Below, piece after piece: positions 45,008 through 54,643 of a DNA stretch of 64,000 nucleotides. Positions within the stretch are counted from its first letter, which is position 1, and the number at the start of each line of letters is the position of its first letter. This DNA comes from Marinirhabdus sp050859505. Lineage in GTDB: Bacteria; Bacteroidota; Bacteroidia; Flavobacteriales; Flavobacteriaceae. The notes below the pieces were generated by a model. The model had not been told where the DNA came from. It saw only the letters and a list, made by a program, of their open reading frames with translations, and made no database searches. The stretch covers positions 2,790,001 through 2,854,000 of the forward strand of contig NZ_CP193934.1 of assembly GCF_050859505.1 (NCBI RefSeq), written 5' to 3'. The position numbers were made by a program, and so were the translations under genes.

Positions 45008-46213
45008 ATGACACACCAAGACCTTTTAGCCGTAGCGCAGGAGTTTGGAAATCCTGTTTATGTGTATGACGCTTCAACCATGGAGGCGCAATACAAACGT
45101 TTAGCAAAGGCATTTAAAGGTGTGAAACAGGTGAAATTTAATTATGCAGTTAAAGCGCTTTCTAACATTTCAGTATTAAAAGTGTTGAATAGTTATGGCT
45201 GCGGAATGGATACGGTTTCTATACAGGAAGTACGCCTAGCATTGGAAGCTGGCGTTGCAAAAGAAGATATTATTTTCACTCCCAACGGCGTTTCGTTAAA
45301 AGAGTTGGAAAAAGCCATGGAACTTGGCGTTCAAATAAATATTGATAACCTCTCTATTTTAGAGCAGTTTGGTACGTTGTATCCTAAAACTCCTGTTTGT
45401 ATCAGAATCAATCCGCACGTAATGGCGGGTGGAAATACAAATATTTCAGTAGGACATATTGATAGTAAGTTTGGTATTTCCATCCATCAACTACCACATA
45501 TTGAACGTATTGTAAAAAATACTGGCATGCACATTAACGGAATTCATATGCATACCGGTAGTGATATTTTAGATATTGATGTGTTCTTATATGCTTCGGA
45601 AATCTTGTTTGACACTGCCAAACACTTTAAAGATCTTGATTTTATAGATTTTGGAAGCGGATTTAAAGTTCCATACAAAGAAGGTGATATTGAAACCAAT
45701 GTGGAAGAAATGGGTGAAAAACTCACCAAGCGTTTCAACGAATTTTGTATAAACTATGGGCGTGAATTAACGCTAGCTTTCGAGCCTGGAAAGTTTTTGG
45801 TAAGTGAAGCGGGAAAATTTTTAGTTCAAGTAAATGTGGTAAAACAAACTACATCTACCGTTTTTGCACAAGTGGATAGTGGTTTTAATCATTTAATCCG
45901 CCCTATGCTTTATAATGCTCAACACCATATCGAAAACATAAGCAATCCCAAAGGTCGCGAACGTTTTTATAGTGTGGTGGGATACATTTGTGAGACCGAT
46001 ACATTTGCCAATAATAGACGCATTAGCGAAATTACCGAAAATGACATCCTAGCATTTCATAACGCCGGGGCATATTGCTTTTCTATGGCCAGCAATTATA
46101 ACAGTAGGTATCGTCCTGCCGAAGTCCTGTGGTACAAAGAAAAAGCGCATTTAATTAGGAAGCGGGAAACATTCGACGATTTGCTATCAAATCAGGTTGA
46201 AATAGCACTCTAA
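45008..46213 (+). CDS. lysA: diaminopimelate decarboxylase
   Basis: 401 residues. PLP-dependent fold III enzyme converting meso-diaminopimelate to lysine. The PLP lysine is K49 in KFNYAVKALSN; HIDSKFGIS, GIHMHTGSDI and LDFIDFGSGFKVPY are PLP-phosphate/substrate contacts, and the C-terminal CETDTFANNR and GAYCFSMASNYNSR carry the second-subunit Cys and Tyr residues. Monocistronic and convergent with the next gene, only 2 bases between stops. Confidence 0.96.
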   Translation: MTHQDLLAVAQEFGNPVYVYDASTMEAQYKRLAKAFKGVKQVKFNYAVKALSNISVLKVLNSYGCGMDTVSIQEVRLALEAGVAKEDIIFTPNGVSLKELEKAMELGVQINIDNLSILEQFGTLYPKTPVCIRINPHVMAGGNTNISVGHIDSKFGISIHQLPHIERIVKNTGMHINGIHMHTGSDILDIDVFLYASEILFDTAKHFKDLDFIDFGSGFKVPYKEGDIETNVEEMGEKLTKRFNEFCINYGRELTLAFEPGKFLVSEAGKFLVQVNVVKQTTSTVFAQVDSGFNHLIRPMLYNAQHHIENISNPKGRERFYSVVGYICETDTFANNRRISEITENDILAFHNAGAYCFSMASNYNSRYRPAEVLWYKEKAHLIRKRETFDDLLSNQVEIAL

Positions 46214-46215
46214 AC

Positions 46216-47304
46216 TTACTGCCAGGTAAGGGTAGCTTTTATGGGGTAATGGTCTGAAAATGTAGTGTCTATTCGTTCAAAATTTAAAACTTCAAATTCT
46301 TCGGAAGTGAAGATATAATCAATTCTCATAGGAAAAACATCGAAAGTAAAGGTGGTTCCTAACCCATTGCCCCTTTCCAAAAAAGCATCGTTCATAGTAG
46401 CTCCCAAAAGCTGATATACAAATGAAAACGGCGTATTGTTAAAGTCGCCCATTAACAACGTTGGATATTTGGATTGTGCTTTGTGTGCTACAATTTTCTT
46501 AACTTGTTGCTCTTGTTTGGCAAATGCCGAGGACAATCGGTTGCGTACCCGTGTTTTATCCTCTTCCTGTAATTCGCCTACCGAGGGTTTTATTCCGAAG
46601 GATTGCAAATGCAAATTATACACACGTACCGTGTCTTTTCCTACCACTACATCGGCATATAAAGTATTATTAAAGGTATCCTCAAAATCGAAAGCACCTG
46701 TAGTAACTAATTTATATTTGGAGAAAATAGCGTGCCCCAGCTTGTGATTTTTCTTACCAAAATGTGTGTATTTGTAAGGATAGTCTGAGAAATCTACTGT
46801 GTTTTTCTCATAGTATTCCTGAAGGCAGACAATATCGGGTTTTTCAGTTTTTAAAATTTCAGAAAGCACTGTAGAGGTTTCATCAACATTGCCTTGGTCT
46901 TCATATAGATTGAATAACCGTACATTATAAGATACGACAGAAAGTTTCTTTTGCCACGCCTCTACTTCACCTTCCGAAGAAAATTTATAAAACGGATTAA
47001 AAATAAAATAAGCTAAAACTAATGTAATTGCAGGAAGCAGGAACATACGTTTTCTTCTTAAAATCCAATACACCAAAAAGAATGCGTTTAACCAAAGTAA
47101 TGGTAATACAACAAGGCTTAACAACGATAAATTTGGAAATTTTTCTGGAGAAATGTAAGGTAAAAAAAACGAAATAAGTAACAAAAATGCCACGATGGAA
47201 TTTATCCAAAAAAGTACTTTACCGAAAAACCCCAAATTTTTCAATAGTTTAATCTTTACCTGCTTTAAAGAGAAAATCTTTTTCAGCTTTTGTAAGGCTT
47301 TCAT
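46216..47304 (-). CDS. membrane-anchored endonuclease/exonuclease/phosphatase-family protein
   Basis: Start ATG 47304 (MKALQKLKKIF), 362 residues; a TTG at 47319 is possible. Three N-terminal TM helices (about 30-115) precede an EEP domain with SYNVRLFN, CLQEYYEKN, LLMGDFNNTP and a terminal FSDHYPIKATL motif for metal-assisted phosphoester hydrolysis. Substrate may be nucleic acid or phospholipid. It overlaps the end of the upstream rhomboid gene by about 55 bases. Confidence 0.87.
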   Translation of the reverse strand: MKALQKLKKIFSLKQVKIKLLKNLGFFGKVLFWINSIVAFLLLISFFLPYISPEKFPNLSLLSLVVLPLLWLNAFFLVYWILRRKRMFLLPAITLVLAYFIFNPFYKFSSEGEVEAWQKKLSVVSYNVRLFNLYEDQGNVDETSTVLSEILKTEKPDIVCLQEYYEKNTVDFSDYPYKYTHFGKKNHKLGHAIFSKYKLVTTGAFDFEDTFNNTLYADVVVGKDTVRVYNLHLQSFGIKPSVGELQEEDKTRVRNRLSSAFAKQEQQVKKIVAHKAQSKYPTLLMGDFNNTPFSFVYQLLGATMNDAFLERGNGLGTTFTFDVFPMRIDYIFTSEEFEVLNFERIDTTFSDHYPIKATLTWQ

Positions 47305-48121
47305 AGCCGCTTTTGCCAATTTTATCTAAGATAGCATCTACCTTTTTCTGCGTCGTAGTCTTATCTGTTGTAGCACTAGAACGAGGAGTCGCCTTGGTTG
47401 TTGTACGATGCACCTTTTTAAATGGTTTTTGTTTTCGGGTTTTAAAGAGATTTAAAAACCAATCCATAAAATTCTCAAACCATTTCCCAATATCGTTGCC
47501 TTTTACGAGCTGTGAGCCATACACGTAGCCAAATATAGCACCGCCCATATGCGCTAACATTCCGCCTGCATTACCGCCTGTTGGGAGTCTTATTAGGTCT
47601 AGCAACACTAAAAATAAGGCTATTTTCCATAGCTTAATATTCCATTTAAAGATACGCATTTCCGTATTTGGGGCGTAGGTAGCAATAAAAACCATAATGG
47701 CTGTTACGGCACCCGATGCTCCAATAAGATAGCTTTTGGATGTTTCAAAAACAGGGAAAATATTATAGGATACTACATATAAGAGTCCACCAAAAAGTGC
47801 TCCCAAGAGATACACCGTTAAAAAGCGTTTGCCATCAAAAAGATTTAATACAAAAGTTCCAAACCAGTGTAACCAAAGCATATTAAAGAGCAAATGCCAA
47901 AAACTAAAGTGAATAAAAGCATACGTAATAAACGCCCAAGGCTGGGTAATTAAATCGCTAAAAGCATCTGGTAAAACAAACCATTTAACCAAATTAACCG
48001 GGGGTATTTGCATAAAAAATGCAACCAGATTTACCACCAGGAAAATCACCAAATTAATGATGATTAGTTTTATGGTAACGCTGGAAGTCTTAAACTGATA
48101 TGAGAGATTGCTTGTGTTCAT
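47249..48121 (-). CDS. rhomboid-family intramembrane serine protease (second copy)
   Basis: Start ATG 48121 (MNTSNLSYQF), 290 residues. Six TM helices with the catalytic serine in LIGASGAVTAIM and catalytic histidine in LAHMGGAIFGYV; the L1-loop WxxWFGT region (LHWFGTFVL) is present. A basic, Thr-rich C-terminal extension of about 75 residues ends with SLTKAEKDFLFKAGKD, a pattern also seen in other flavobacterial rhomboids. It lies 1 base behind another rhomboid gene. Confidence 0.9.
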   Translation of the reverse strand: MNTSNLSYQFKTSSVTIKLIIINLVIFLVVNLVAFFMQIPPVNLVKWFVLPDAFSDLITQPWAFITYAFIHFSFWHLLFNMLWLHWFGTFVLNLFDGKRFLTVYLLGALFGGLLYVVSYNIFPVFETSKSYLIGASGAVTAIMVFIATYAPNTEMRIFKWNIKLWKIALFLVLLDLIRLPTGGNAGGMLAHMGGAIFGYVYGSQLVKGNDIGKWFENFMDWFLNLFKTRKQKPFKKVHRTTTKATPRSSATTDKTTTQKKVDAILDKIGKSGYESLTKAEKDFLFKAGKD

Positions 48122-48122
48122 A

Positions 48123-48902
48123 TTAGTTCCATCGTGTTTTGTCAAAACTATTTTTTTTCCAATAGTAAGACATTATAAAGCCTGCCAATGCTCCGCCAAT
48201 ATGAGCAAAATGGGCAATAGGACCAATAGAGTAGGATGTTAATCCGAAAAACAAATCGATACACAGCACTCCAGGCACAAAGTATTTTGCTTTAATAGGA
48301 ATAGGTAAAAAGATGAGCATTAATGGGGTGTTAGGAAAAGTCATCGCAAATGCAACCAGCACTCCATACAATGCGCCAGAAGCCCCTAGCATGGTCCCAT
48401 TAAATGGGCCTAATAAACTTACAACGCCTTCTTCACCACCCAATGCTGTTAGCCAGCGCTTGTCATACATATAATCCCCGGAGCGCAATGTTTCCATAAT
48501 TTCAACCTTGTTAAAACCCGCGGCGATTAACGTGTCCAATGCAGACGAGAATTGAAAATATAGGATTCCTGTATACAACAACAATGACCCCAGTCCAGCT
48601 GAAATATAAAAAAAGATAAATTTTTTCTTTCCCCACATTTGTTCCAAAGGTGTACCAAACATCCAGACCCCAAACATATTGAAAAGAATATGGTAAAATA
48701 CAATCCCACCACCTTCTTGGTAACTGGCATGCATAAACATATGTGTGATAATTTGCCATGGTCTAAACCCATCGTTTAACGGGAAATGCATCGCAAACAG
48801 GCTGTTCATAAATTCGCCATTAGAACCTATGAGTAAAGTTGCCACCCAAAAAATGACATTTATAATAATGATGTGCTTTACCGTATCGCTAATTCCTCTC
48901 AT
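48123..48902 (-). CDS. rhomboid-family intramembrane serine protease (first copy)
   Basis: Start ATG 48902 (MRGISDTVKH), 259 residues; a TTG at 48908 gives two more. Catalytic serine in LGASGALYGVLVAF, histidine in FAHIGGALAGFIM; loop motif FNMFGVWMFGTPLE. An insertion between helices 3 and 4 (about residues 115-160, with RSGDYMYDKRWL) distinguishes it from the second copy. Directly follows a hairpin (48910-48925). Confidence 0.9.
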   Translation of the reverse strand: MRGISDTVKHIIIINVIFWVATLLIGSNGEFMNSLFAMHFPLNDGFRPWQIITHMFMHASYQEGGGIVFYHILFNMFGVWMFGTPLEQMWGKKKFIFFYISAGLGSLLLYTGILYFQFSSALDTLIAAGFNKVEIMETLRSGDYMYDKRWLTALGGEEGVVSLLGPFNGTMLGASGALYGVLVAFAMTFPNTPLMLIFLPIPIKAKYFVPGVLCIDLFFGLTSYSIGPIAHFAHIGGALAGFIMSYYWKKNSFDKTRWN

Positions 48903-48909
48903 TTTCAAT

Positions 48910-48925
48910 GCCCGTGTAGACGGGC
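48910..48925 (-). other. stem-loop just upstream of the first rhomboid start
   Basis: GCCCGT (48910-48915) / ACGGGC (48920-48925), loop GTAG, ending 8 bases before the ATG in the mRNA. A second small hairpin (CCTG/CAGG, 48938-48948) lies beyond. No U tract follows, so it is not a clear mutL terminator; it may affect translation initiation. Confidence 0.5.
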
Positions 48926-48958
48926 AACTTTTTGAACCCTGTAACAGGTTTTATCTTA

Positions 48959-50836
48959 TTAATTAAATTTTCTGTCTAACTCGTTGGTATCTATCGTGAC
49001 CAAAACGGGTCTATTATCTGGTGAAACGCTAGGTTCCTTGCACGCAAACAATCTGTGTACCAAATGTTCCTGCGCTTCTTTGTTTAATGGCATTCCTGTT
49101 TTTATGGCCATGCTTTTTGCCATGCTTTTTGCCAAAAGATCGTTTTGACTAAATCCTGCATCCGGCACTTCATCTCGAATATCGTTTACTAACTGTTCTA
49201 AAATCGTTTCAGCCTGGCTTTCGGTTACTGCTATAGGGATTCCTTTAATTTCAAGATGCTCTCCTTTGGTTTCTGAAAAAGCGAACCCCGTATGTTCCAA
49301 TTGCTCTTGAATTTTATGTAAAATCTCCAAATCTGGTTTGGAAAACTGAAGCTGTAAAGGAAATAACAATTGCTGACTTACAGCCTCTTGCACGGTAATG
49401 TTTTTCAGTAATTCTTCGTACAATACCCGGTAATGTGCTAAATGCTGATGAATTACCAACATTCCGTTCTTTATAGCGCTTACAATATACTTTTGCTGTA
49501 ACTGAAACGTAGTAAATTGGTTTTCATTTTCTGACGTAGAAAATAAACTGCCCGTTATTTCATCACTTTCAAATTCAAGGGCTTCTGTTGAAATCGCTTC
49601 ATTTCTTTCCGTTGAGGAAAAAGAAGCACTATTGGCATCTTTTAACCCTACATATAACGATTCCCAATGGGGCTGTTTCTCTCTTTTAAAAGGAAAATTA
49701 ATATTACTTTGTCTTGGTTTACGATCGTCCACAAATGGATTGAAGCTACTGTCTACCTCAATTTTAGGTGCCGATGGTTGTTTTTTGCTGTATTCGTAAG
49801 GGGTCTCAAATCCAGTATCTTTATTAAAATCGAGGACTGGAGCCACGCTAAATTGTCCTAAACTATGTTTTACAGTAGCGCGTAGCATGGCATAAATACT
49901 GTGCTCATCGTCAAATTTAATTTCAGTTTTGGTTGGATGAATGTTAATATCGATAGATTTGGTATCTACATCCAAAAAAAGAAAGTAACCAGGATGCGTA
50001 CCTTGCTTTAGTAATCCTTCAAAAGCCGAGCTTACTGCGTGGTGCAAATACGAGCTTTTTATAAAGCGATCATTCACAAAAAAGAATTGCTCCCCTCTAC
50101 TCTTTCTACCAAACTCTGGTTTTAAAACAAAACCCGAAACTTTTACAATTTCGGTTTCTTCGGAAACAGGAACCAGTTTTTCATTGGTTTTAGTTCCAAA
50201 TATATTTACAATGCGTTGTCTGGAGTTACTCGCTGGTAAATTAAAAACAGGACTGCCATTGTGTAGCATCGAAAATTCAATTTGCGGATGGGCAAGTGCC
50301 ACCCGATGAAACTCGTCGATAATATGGCGGGTTTCTACAGGGTTACTTTTAAGAAAATTTCGGCGTGCGGGAATGTTGTAAAATAGATTTTTTACTGAAA
50401 TAGTTGTACCAGTAGGAACTACTGCGGGTTCTTGTTCGGTTACCTGGCTACCTTCAATGGATAGGGTGGTGCCTATTTCGGCATCATTGGTTTTTGTTTT
50501 AAGTTGCACATGGGCAATGGCAGCAATAGAAGCTAATGCCTCGCCCCGAAATCCTTTGGTATGCAAATTAAAAAGGTCGTCGGCTACTTTTATTTTACTG
50601 GTAGCGTGCCGCTCAAAACATAGTCTGGCATCTGTGGTAGACATGCCCATGCCATTATCTGTGACTTGAACGAGCGTTTTGCCAGCATCTTTAATGATTA
50701 AAGTAATAGTAGAGGATTTTGCATCTATAGCATTCTCTAACAACTCTTTAACAACAGAAGATGGGCGTTGCACCACTTCTCCAGCTGCGATTTGGTTGGC
50801 AACATGATCTGGTAATAAGGCTATAATATCTGCCAT
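48959..50836 (-). CDS. mutL: DNA mismatch repair protein MutL
   Basis: 625 residues. GHKL ATPase N-terminal third with ELLENAIDAKS, VTDNGMGM, TKGFRGEALASI; a transducer domain with INIHPTKTEIKF. After a variable linker (about 330-430) comes the C-terminal dimerisation domain. Where endonuclease-type MutL has DQHA(x)2E(x)4E, this protein reads IHQHLAHYRVLYEE, lacking the first Asp and first Glu. The late CPHGRP-like motif reads SPDNRP. So nicking activity is doubtful. Followed by the rhomboid pair. Confidence 0.93.
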   Translation of the reverse strand: MADIIALLPDHVANQIAAGEVVQRPSSVVKELLENAIDAKSSTITLIIKDAGKTLVQVTDNGMGMSTTDARLCFERHATSKIKVADDLFNLHTKGFRGEALASIAAIAHVQLKTKTNDAEIGTTLSIEGSQVTEQEPAVVPTGTTISVKNLFYNIPARRNFLKSNPVETRHIIDEFHRVALAHPQIEFSMLHNGSPVFNLPASNSRQRIVNIFGTKTNEKLVPVSEETEIVKVSGFVLKPEFGRKSRGEQFFFVNDRFIKSSYLHHAVSSAFEGLLKQGTHPGYFLFLDVDTKSIDINIHPTKTEIKFDDEHSIYAMLRATVKHSLGQFSVAPVLDFNKDTGFETPYEYSKKQPSAPKIEVDSSFNPFVDDRKPRQSNINFPFKREKQPHWESLYVGLKDANSASFSSTERNEAISTEALEFESDEITGSLFSTSENENQFTTFQLQQKYIVSAIKNGMLVIHQHLAHYRVLYEELLKNITVQEAVSQQLLFPLQLQFSKPDLEILHKIQEQLEHTGFAFSETKGEHLEIKGIPIAVTESQAETILEQLVNDIRDEVPDAGFSQNDLLAKSMAKSMAIKTGMPLNKEAQEHLVHRLFACKEPSVSPDNRPVLVTIDTNELDRKFN

Positions 50837-50845
50837 GTAAAAAGG

Positions 50846-51133
50846 CTAGCTAAAAATTGAAAGGTCAAAATCTAAAATCCATAAACAAACAAAAACCAAA
50901 ATAAGCGCTACAATAACTATGGTTTTATTGAATCCTGCATTGCTGCGCGTACGACTGGAATGTCGGGCATCGCGCCAATGCGAACCAAAATCGTTTTTGT
51001 TATAGGTTTCGTAATACTTCTCAAATTTATTAGCGAAATTATACTCGTTTGCATCTTCTTTCCCTTTGTAGTAGCGGGGTGTATAGTTGTAACGGTTGTT
51101 TTGTTTGGTACGTTTTAATAAGCTAATTTTCAT
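50846..51133 (-). CDS. small conserved protein with C-terminal membrane helix
   Basis: 95 residues. Basic, Tyr/Asn-rich first 65 residues (YNYTPRYYKGKED, FGSHWRDARHSSR), then a TM helix (TIVIVALILVFVCLWIL). I recall similar flavobacterial proteins carrying the unlikely label riboflavin synthase subunit beta; nothing in the sequence supports that. It lies 9 bases ahead of mutL on the same strand. -7 element TAATTTTG is 18 bases before its start (51151-51158). Confidence 0.72.
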   Translation of the reverse strand: MKISLLKRTKQNNRYNYTPRYYKGKEDANEYNFANKFEKYYETYNKNDFGSHWRDARHSSRTRSNAGFNKTIVIVALILVFVCLWILDFDLSIFS

Positions 51134-51224
51134 AATCCTTGTATTACCTTCAAAATTACTGAAAATGTCTCAGTTTTGAAGCTGTTTTAAAGGGTAATCT
51201 ATAAACAATTTCTGTACCAGTTTG

Positions 51225-51875
51225 CTATTCGACTTCTTCTTCGGTTTTATAAATGCTGGGGAGCGACCAATTAAAGGTCACAGCCAGCAATCGTACAGTG
51301 ATGACCACCGAAAAAGATATAACGATAACCCAGTTTTCAGGTATAGGAAATTTCAATAATAAAAAATATACTAAACCACCTAAAATACAGGCAGTTGCGT
51401 AAATATTTTTTCTGAAGATTACAGGGATTTCATTACACAAAATATCACGAATTACACCTCCAAAACAAGCAGACATAGTTCCCAGTGCAATACAAATTAA
51501 TGCGGGAAAACCTGCCGCAATACCTTTTTCGACGCCTACAATAGTATACAAAGCAATTCCAATAGTATCGAATAAAAATAAAGACCTCCGTACATAATTC
51601 AGTTTTTTTCTGAAAATAATGGCTAGAATTGTGGCTATAATAATCACATACACGAATGTAAGGTTGCGCATCCATACTACATTGGCGTCTATAAGCACAT
51701 CACGTAAGGTTCCACCTCCAACCGAGGTAACAAAAGCAATAATAAAAATACCGAATACATCCAGCTTTTTTTTCATGGCCGTTAGCGCACCCGAAACAGC
51801 AAATGCAATAGTCCCTAAGATATCTATAATTAGGAAAAGATCTAAAGGGGAAGAAGGAATTAAGGATACACTCAC
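51225..51875 (-). CDS. TRIC-type (UPF0126) cation channel family protein
   Basis: 216 residues, seven hydrophobic helices in two repeats, each with a glycine-rich kink motif: VGGGTLRDVLID and FGGVIRDILCNEI. This is the bacterial UPF0126/TRIC family, whose characterised members are potassium-permeable channels; older work links the family to glycine uptake. Its start overlaps the RDD gene stop by 4 bases (ATGA), so the two are coupled. Confidence 0.88.
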   Translation of the reverse strand: MSVSLIPSSPLDLFLIIDILGTIAFAVSGALTAMKKKLDVFGIFIIAFVTSVGGGTLRDVLIDANVVWMRNLTFVYVIIIATILAIIFRKKLNYVRRSLFLFDTIGIALYTIVGVEKGIAAGFPALICIALGTMSACFGGVIRDILCNEIPVIFRKNIYATACILGGLVYFLLLKFPIPENWVIVISFSVVITVRLLAVTFNWSLPSIYKTEEEVE

Positions 51876-52588
51876 ATGTTCTGGGTATAAAAGTTATAGT
51901 CTTTAATCACTTTATCTATAAAAGCGATAGGCGTTTCGTCTGGAGTAATTTCCATGACTTTAGAGAGACGTTTGGTTAATTTTAGTACTACGCCGTGATT
52001 TCCATTGTATTTTGCTTCCCAAAAGAGTGTTTTAATAGTGCTTATTTCAGCATCCGTAAAGACAGTAACTTGTGGATACTTTGGTGTATAATCTTCGGGC
52101 AAATCCATCACAAGCGTTTGCGAAAGACTTATGGTTTTCTTTTCGGTAATTACGGTGGTAGATGCCGCTATATCTCCTAAACGCTGTCCTTTACCATTCA
52201 GTAGAACTGTTACTAGCGCCAAGGCTCCACTTGTTACTGAAATATCTATGATACGCAACAACCAACGGATAAAATAATTTGAAAACGACGGTTTAGAGCC
52301 ATCCAGTTTCACAACTCTAAGTTTCATCAATGCTTTTCCTGGACTGCGACCGTTCCAAAAAGTTTCCCACAGCAAACTGTACACAAAAATGGGTAAACCC
52401 GCCGTCATATATACAATAAACATATAATCACTATTAATATCCAAGGAAGATATTGCAATGGAAACCAATATAATATATATAAATATGATGAAATAATCCA
52501 CAATAAAGGCCAAGACCCTTTCGCCAATACCACCAACGTTTTGCGCAATGTTTACATTTTGCGCCGTTTCTATTTGAAAATTATCCAT
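51872..52588 (-). CDS. RDD-family membrane protein
   Basis: 238 residues. RDD signature R-x-D/D-D is seen in the first helix region (GERVLAFIVDYFIIF) with GRSPGKALMKLRVV and RLGDIAASTTVI. About four TM helices, plus a soluble C-terminus. RDD proteins are membrane proteins of poorly known function (some linked to transport or sodium/osmotic tolerance). Divergent from the SpoIIM-like gene with only 33 bases between starts; such RDD genes regularly accompany MoxR/DUF58 clusters. Confidence 0.87.
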   Translation of the reverse strand: MDNFQIETAQNVNIAQNVGGIGERVLAFIVDYFIIFIYIILVSIAISSLDINSDYMFIVYMTAGLPIFVYSLLWETFWNGRSPGKALMKLRVVKLDGSKPSFSNYFIRWLLRIIDISVTSGALALVTVLLNGKGQRLGDIAASTTVITEKKTISLSQTLVMDLPEDYTPKYPQVTVFTDAEISTIKTLFWEAKYNGNHGVVLKLTKRLSKVMEITPDETPIAFIDKVIKDYNFYTQNM

Positions 52589-52621
52589 TAAATATGTTAC
52601 TTTGAAAAAAACCTGCTACGA

Positions 52622-53614
52622 ATGCGCGAAGCCGCTTTTGCGAAACAAAATAAAGACAAATGGCTAAGATTTGAAAACGTTCTTCGGAATAATATTCAAG
52701 TTCCTCCAGATGAGCTAAGCGCTTTGTATGTAGAAATCACAGATCACCTTAGCTACGCACAGACTTTCTATCCAAAAAGTAATACTTTAAATTACTTGAA
52801 TGGGATTTCAGTTTTAGCACATCAAAAGATCTATAAGACCAAAAGGGAGTCCAGAAAACGGTTTATAACTTTTTATACACAGGAATTTCCGCTGTTTTTT
52901 GCGCAATATCAAAAACAACTGCTTATTGCCTTTATAACTTTTGCAATTTTCACTATCGTGGGTGCCTATTCTGCTGCTACCGATGGTGATTTTGTTCGCC
53001 TTATTTTAGGTGATGGCTACGTAAACATGACGCTTCAAAACATTGAAGACGGCGACCCAATGCGTGTTTACAAAGAGATGAACGAGCTTAATATGTCCTT
53101 GGGGATTACTATAAACAATATCCGTGTGGCGCTAATGGCATTCTCATTTGGCTTGTTTTTAAGCCTTGGCACACTTTTCATTATCATGCGCAACGCCATA
53201 ATGCTCGGCTCATTTCAGTATTTCTTTTACGAACAAGGATTACTTTGGGAAAGTGCCAGAACAATTTGGATTCACGGGACTATTGAAATTTCAGTAATTA
53301 TTATTGCCGCATGTGCAGGATTGGTTTTGGGGAATAGTATTTTGTTTCCCGGCACCTATTCCCGGGTACAATCTTTTGTAAGAGGTGCTAAAGATGGGGT
53401 GAAGATATTAATTAGTACCATTCCATTTTTTATTATTGCCGGGTTTTTAGAAGGCTTCGTCACCCGCCATACCGAAATGCCAGACTGGCTTGCCGTTTTT
53501 ATCATAGGCAGTTCCCTGGCACTCATTTTATTTTATTATGTTTTTTATCCGTTAAAATTAAAACGTAAGGTACGATTACAACAAAAAGAACGTAACGCAA
53601 CTACAAATTCATAG
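52622..53614 (+). CDS. stage II sporulation protein M (SpoIIM)-like membrane protein
   Basis: 330 residues. A soluble N-terminus (about 1-95) is followed by helices with FNNIRVALMAF-type motif (INNIRVALMAFSFGL), WIHGTIEISVI and LGNSILFPGTYSR, signatures of the DUF95/SpoIIM family. The organism does not sporulate; such proteins in Bacteroidota sit with RDD and MoxR/DUF58 genes. First gene of a plus-strand run of six. Confidence 0.88.
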   Translation: MREAAFAKQNKDKWLRFENVLRNNIQVPPDELSALYVEITDHLSYAQTFYPKSNTLNYLNGISVLAHQKIYKTKRESRKRFITFYTQEFPLFFAQYQKQLLIAFITFAIFTIVGAYSAATDGDFVRLILGDGYVNMTLQNIEDGDPMRVYKEMNELNMSLGITINNIRVALMAFSFGLFLSLGTLFIIMRNAIMLGSFQYFFYEQGLLWESARTIWIHGTIEISVIIIAACAGLVLGNSILFPGTYSRVQSFVRGAKDGVKILISTIPFFIIAGFLEGFVTRHTEMPDWLAVFIIGSSLALILFYYVFYPLKLKRKVRLQQKERNATTNS

Positions 53615-53641
53615 ACCTATACCAAATACTAAAAAATACCA

Positions 53642-54535
53642 ATGCAGGATATTATTCAATTTAAAAAACAACGAGAGCTAGGCAGTATTTTAACCGATAC
53701 TTTTAAGTTTATTCGTTTACAATGGAAACCGCTTTTTGGATTGATTTTCCGTATTGCAGGACCAGCACTTATCCTTTTGGTGTTGGCATATGTATTTTAT
53801 ATGCAAACCGTATTTGGTTCGCTGGGAGCACTTGATACAAACGCTCTATTTTTTGGCAGCTCTGAATTTGGCATTTCCGTGATCTTATCTCTTGTGCTCA
53901 TCATTCTAGCAGGAATTGCCTATTACGGTTTACTGTACGGTGCGGTAATGTACAGCATACAATCGTATATACAGAACAAGGGTGAGATTGATAAAAAGGA
54001 AGTCATCACGGGCGTTAAAAAAGACTTCTGGAAACTTATGGGAATAAGTGTTCTCACGGGTTTAATGATTGCTGTGGGAACGCTAGTTTGTATTGCTCCG
54101 GGAATTTATCTAGCCGTAGTATTAGCGACCACCTATGGTATTCTAGTTTTTGAAAAACGTAGTGTGACCGATAGTATTAGTTATAGTTTTGAGCTTATTA
54201 AAGGGGAATGGTGGATTACATTTGCTACGCTTTTGGTAATTTTAATATTGTATTACATCATAATGATGATTGCTCAAATCCCACAATACATCTATTTTTT
54301 CATTAAAATGTTTACGGTGGCAGAGACCATGTCTTCCGATCCTTCTGGTATGTTTGATGGCATTTATATAGCTCTTAACGGTTTTGCACTACTCATGCAG
54401 TATATACTTTATGTGATAATCGTTATTACTACAGGATTTGTTTATTTCAATTTAAACGAGAAGAAAAACTTTACGGGAACTATGGAGACTATTGAGAGTC
54501 TGGGAAGTCGGGAAAATCCTGAGGGTAGTAATTAG
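53642..54535 (+). CDS. polytopic membrane protein (glycerophosphodiester phosphodiesterase membrane-domain-like)
   Basis: 297 residues with about six TM helices, interspersed with a family-like LGSILTDTFKFIRLQWKPLF start and a central helix pair APGIYLAVVLATTYGILVFEKRSV. The pattern ITDSISYSFELIKG-like (VTDSISYSFELIKGEWW) is seen in GPDPase membrane-domain proteins, but no catalytic domain is present. 27 bases behind the SpoIIM-like gene. Role within the MoxR/DUF58 cluster unknown. Confidence 0.75.
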   Translation: MQDIIQFKKQRELGSILTDTFKFIRLQWKPLFGLIFRIAGPALILLVLAYVFYMQTVFGSLGALDTNALFFGSSEFGISVILSLVLIILAGIAYYGLLYGAVMYSIQSYIQNKGEIDKKEVITGVKKDFWKLMGISVLTGLMIAVGTLVCIAPGIYLAVVLATTYGILVFEKRSVTDSISYSFELIKGEWWITFATLLVILILYYIIMMIAQIPQYIYFFIKMFTVAETMSSDPSGMFDGIYIALNGFALLMQYILYVIIVITTGFVYFNLNEKKNFTGTMETIESLGSRENPEGSN

Positions 54536-54643
54536 TGGTGAGTGGTGAGACCGGTTCGCTTTGAGTGATGAGGAATTTAAGCAAACTAAATGCATCAGTG
54601 CGAGGGGCCCTTTAGGGTTAGGGTGTGCGAGTGCAAGTGAGAT

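Noticed and set aside
50846..51133. Riboflavin synthase subunit beta label for the small membrane protein
   Set aside because: 95 residues with a C-terminal TM helix bear no resemblance to lumazine synthase; the label is a likely annotation error in databases.
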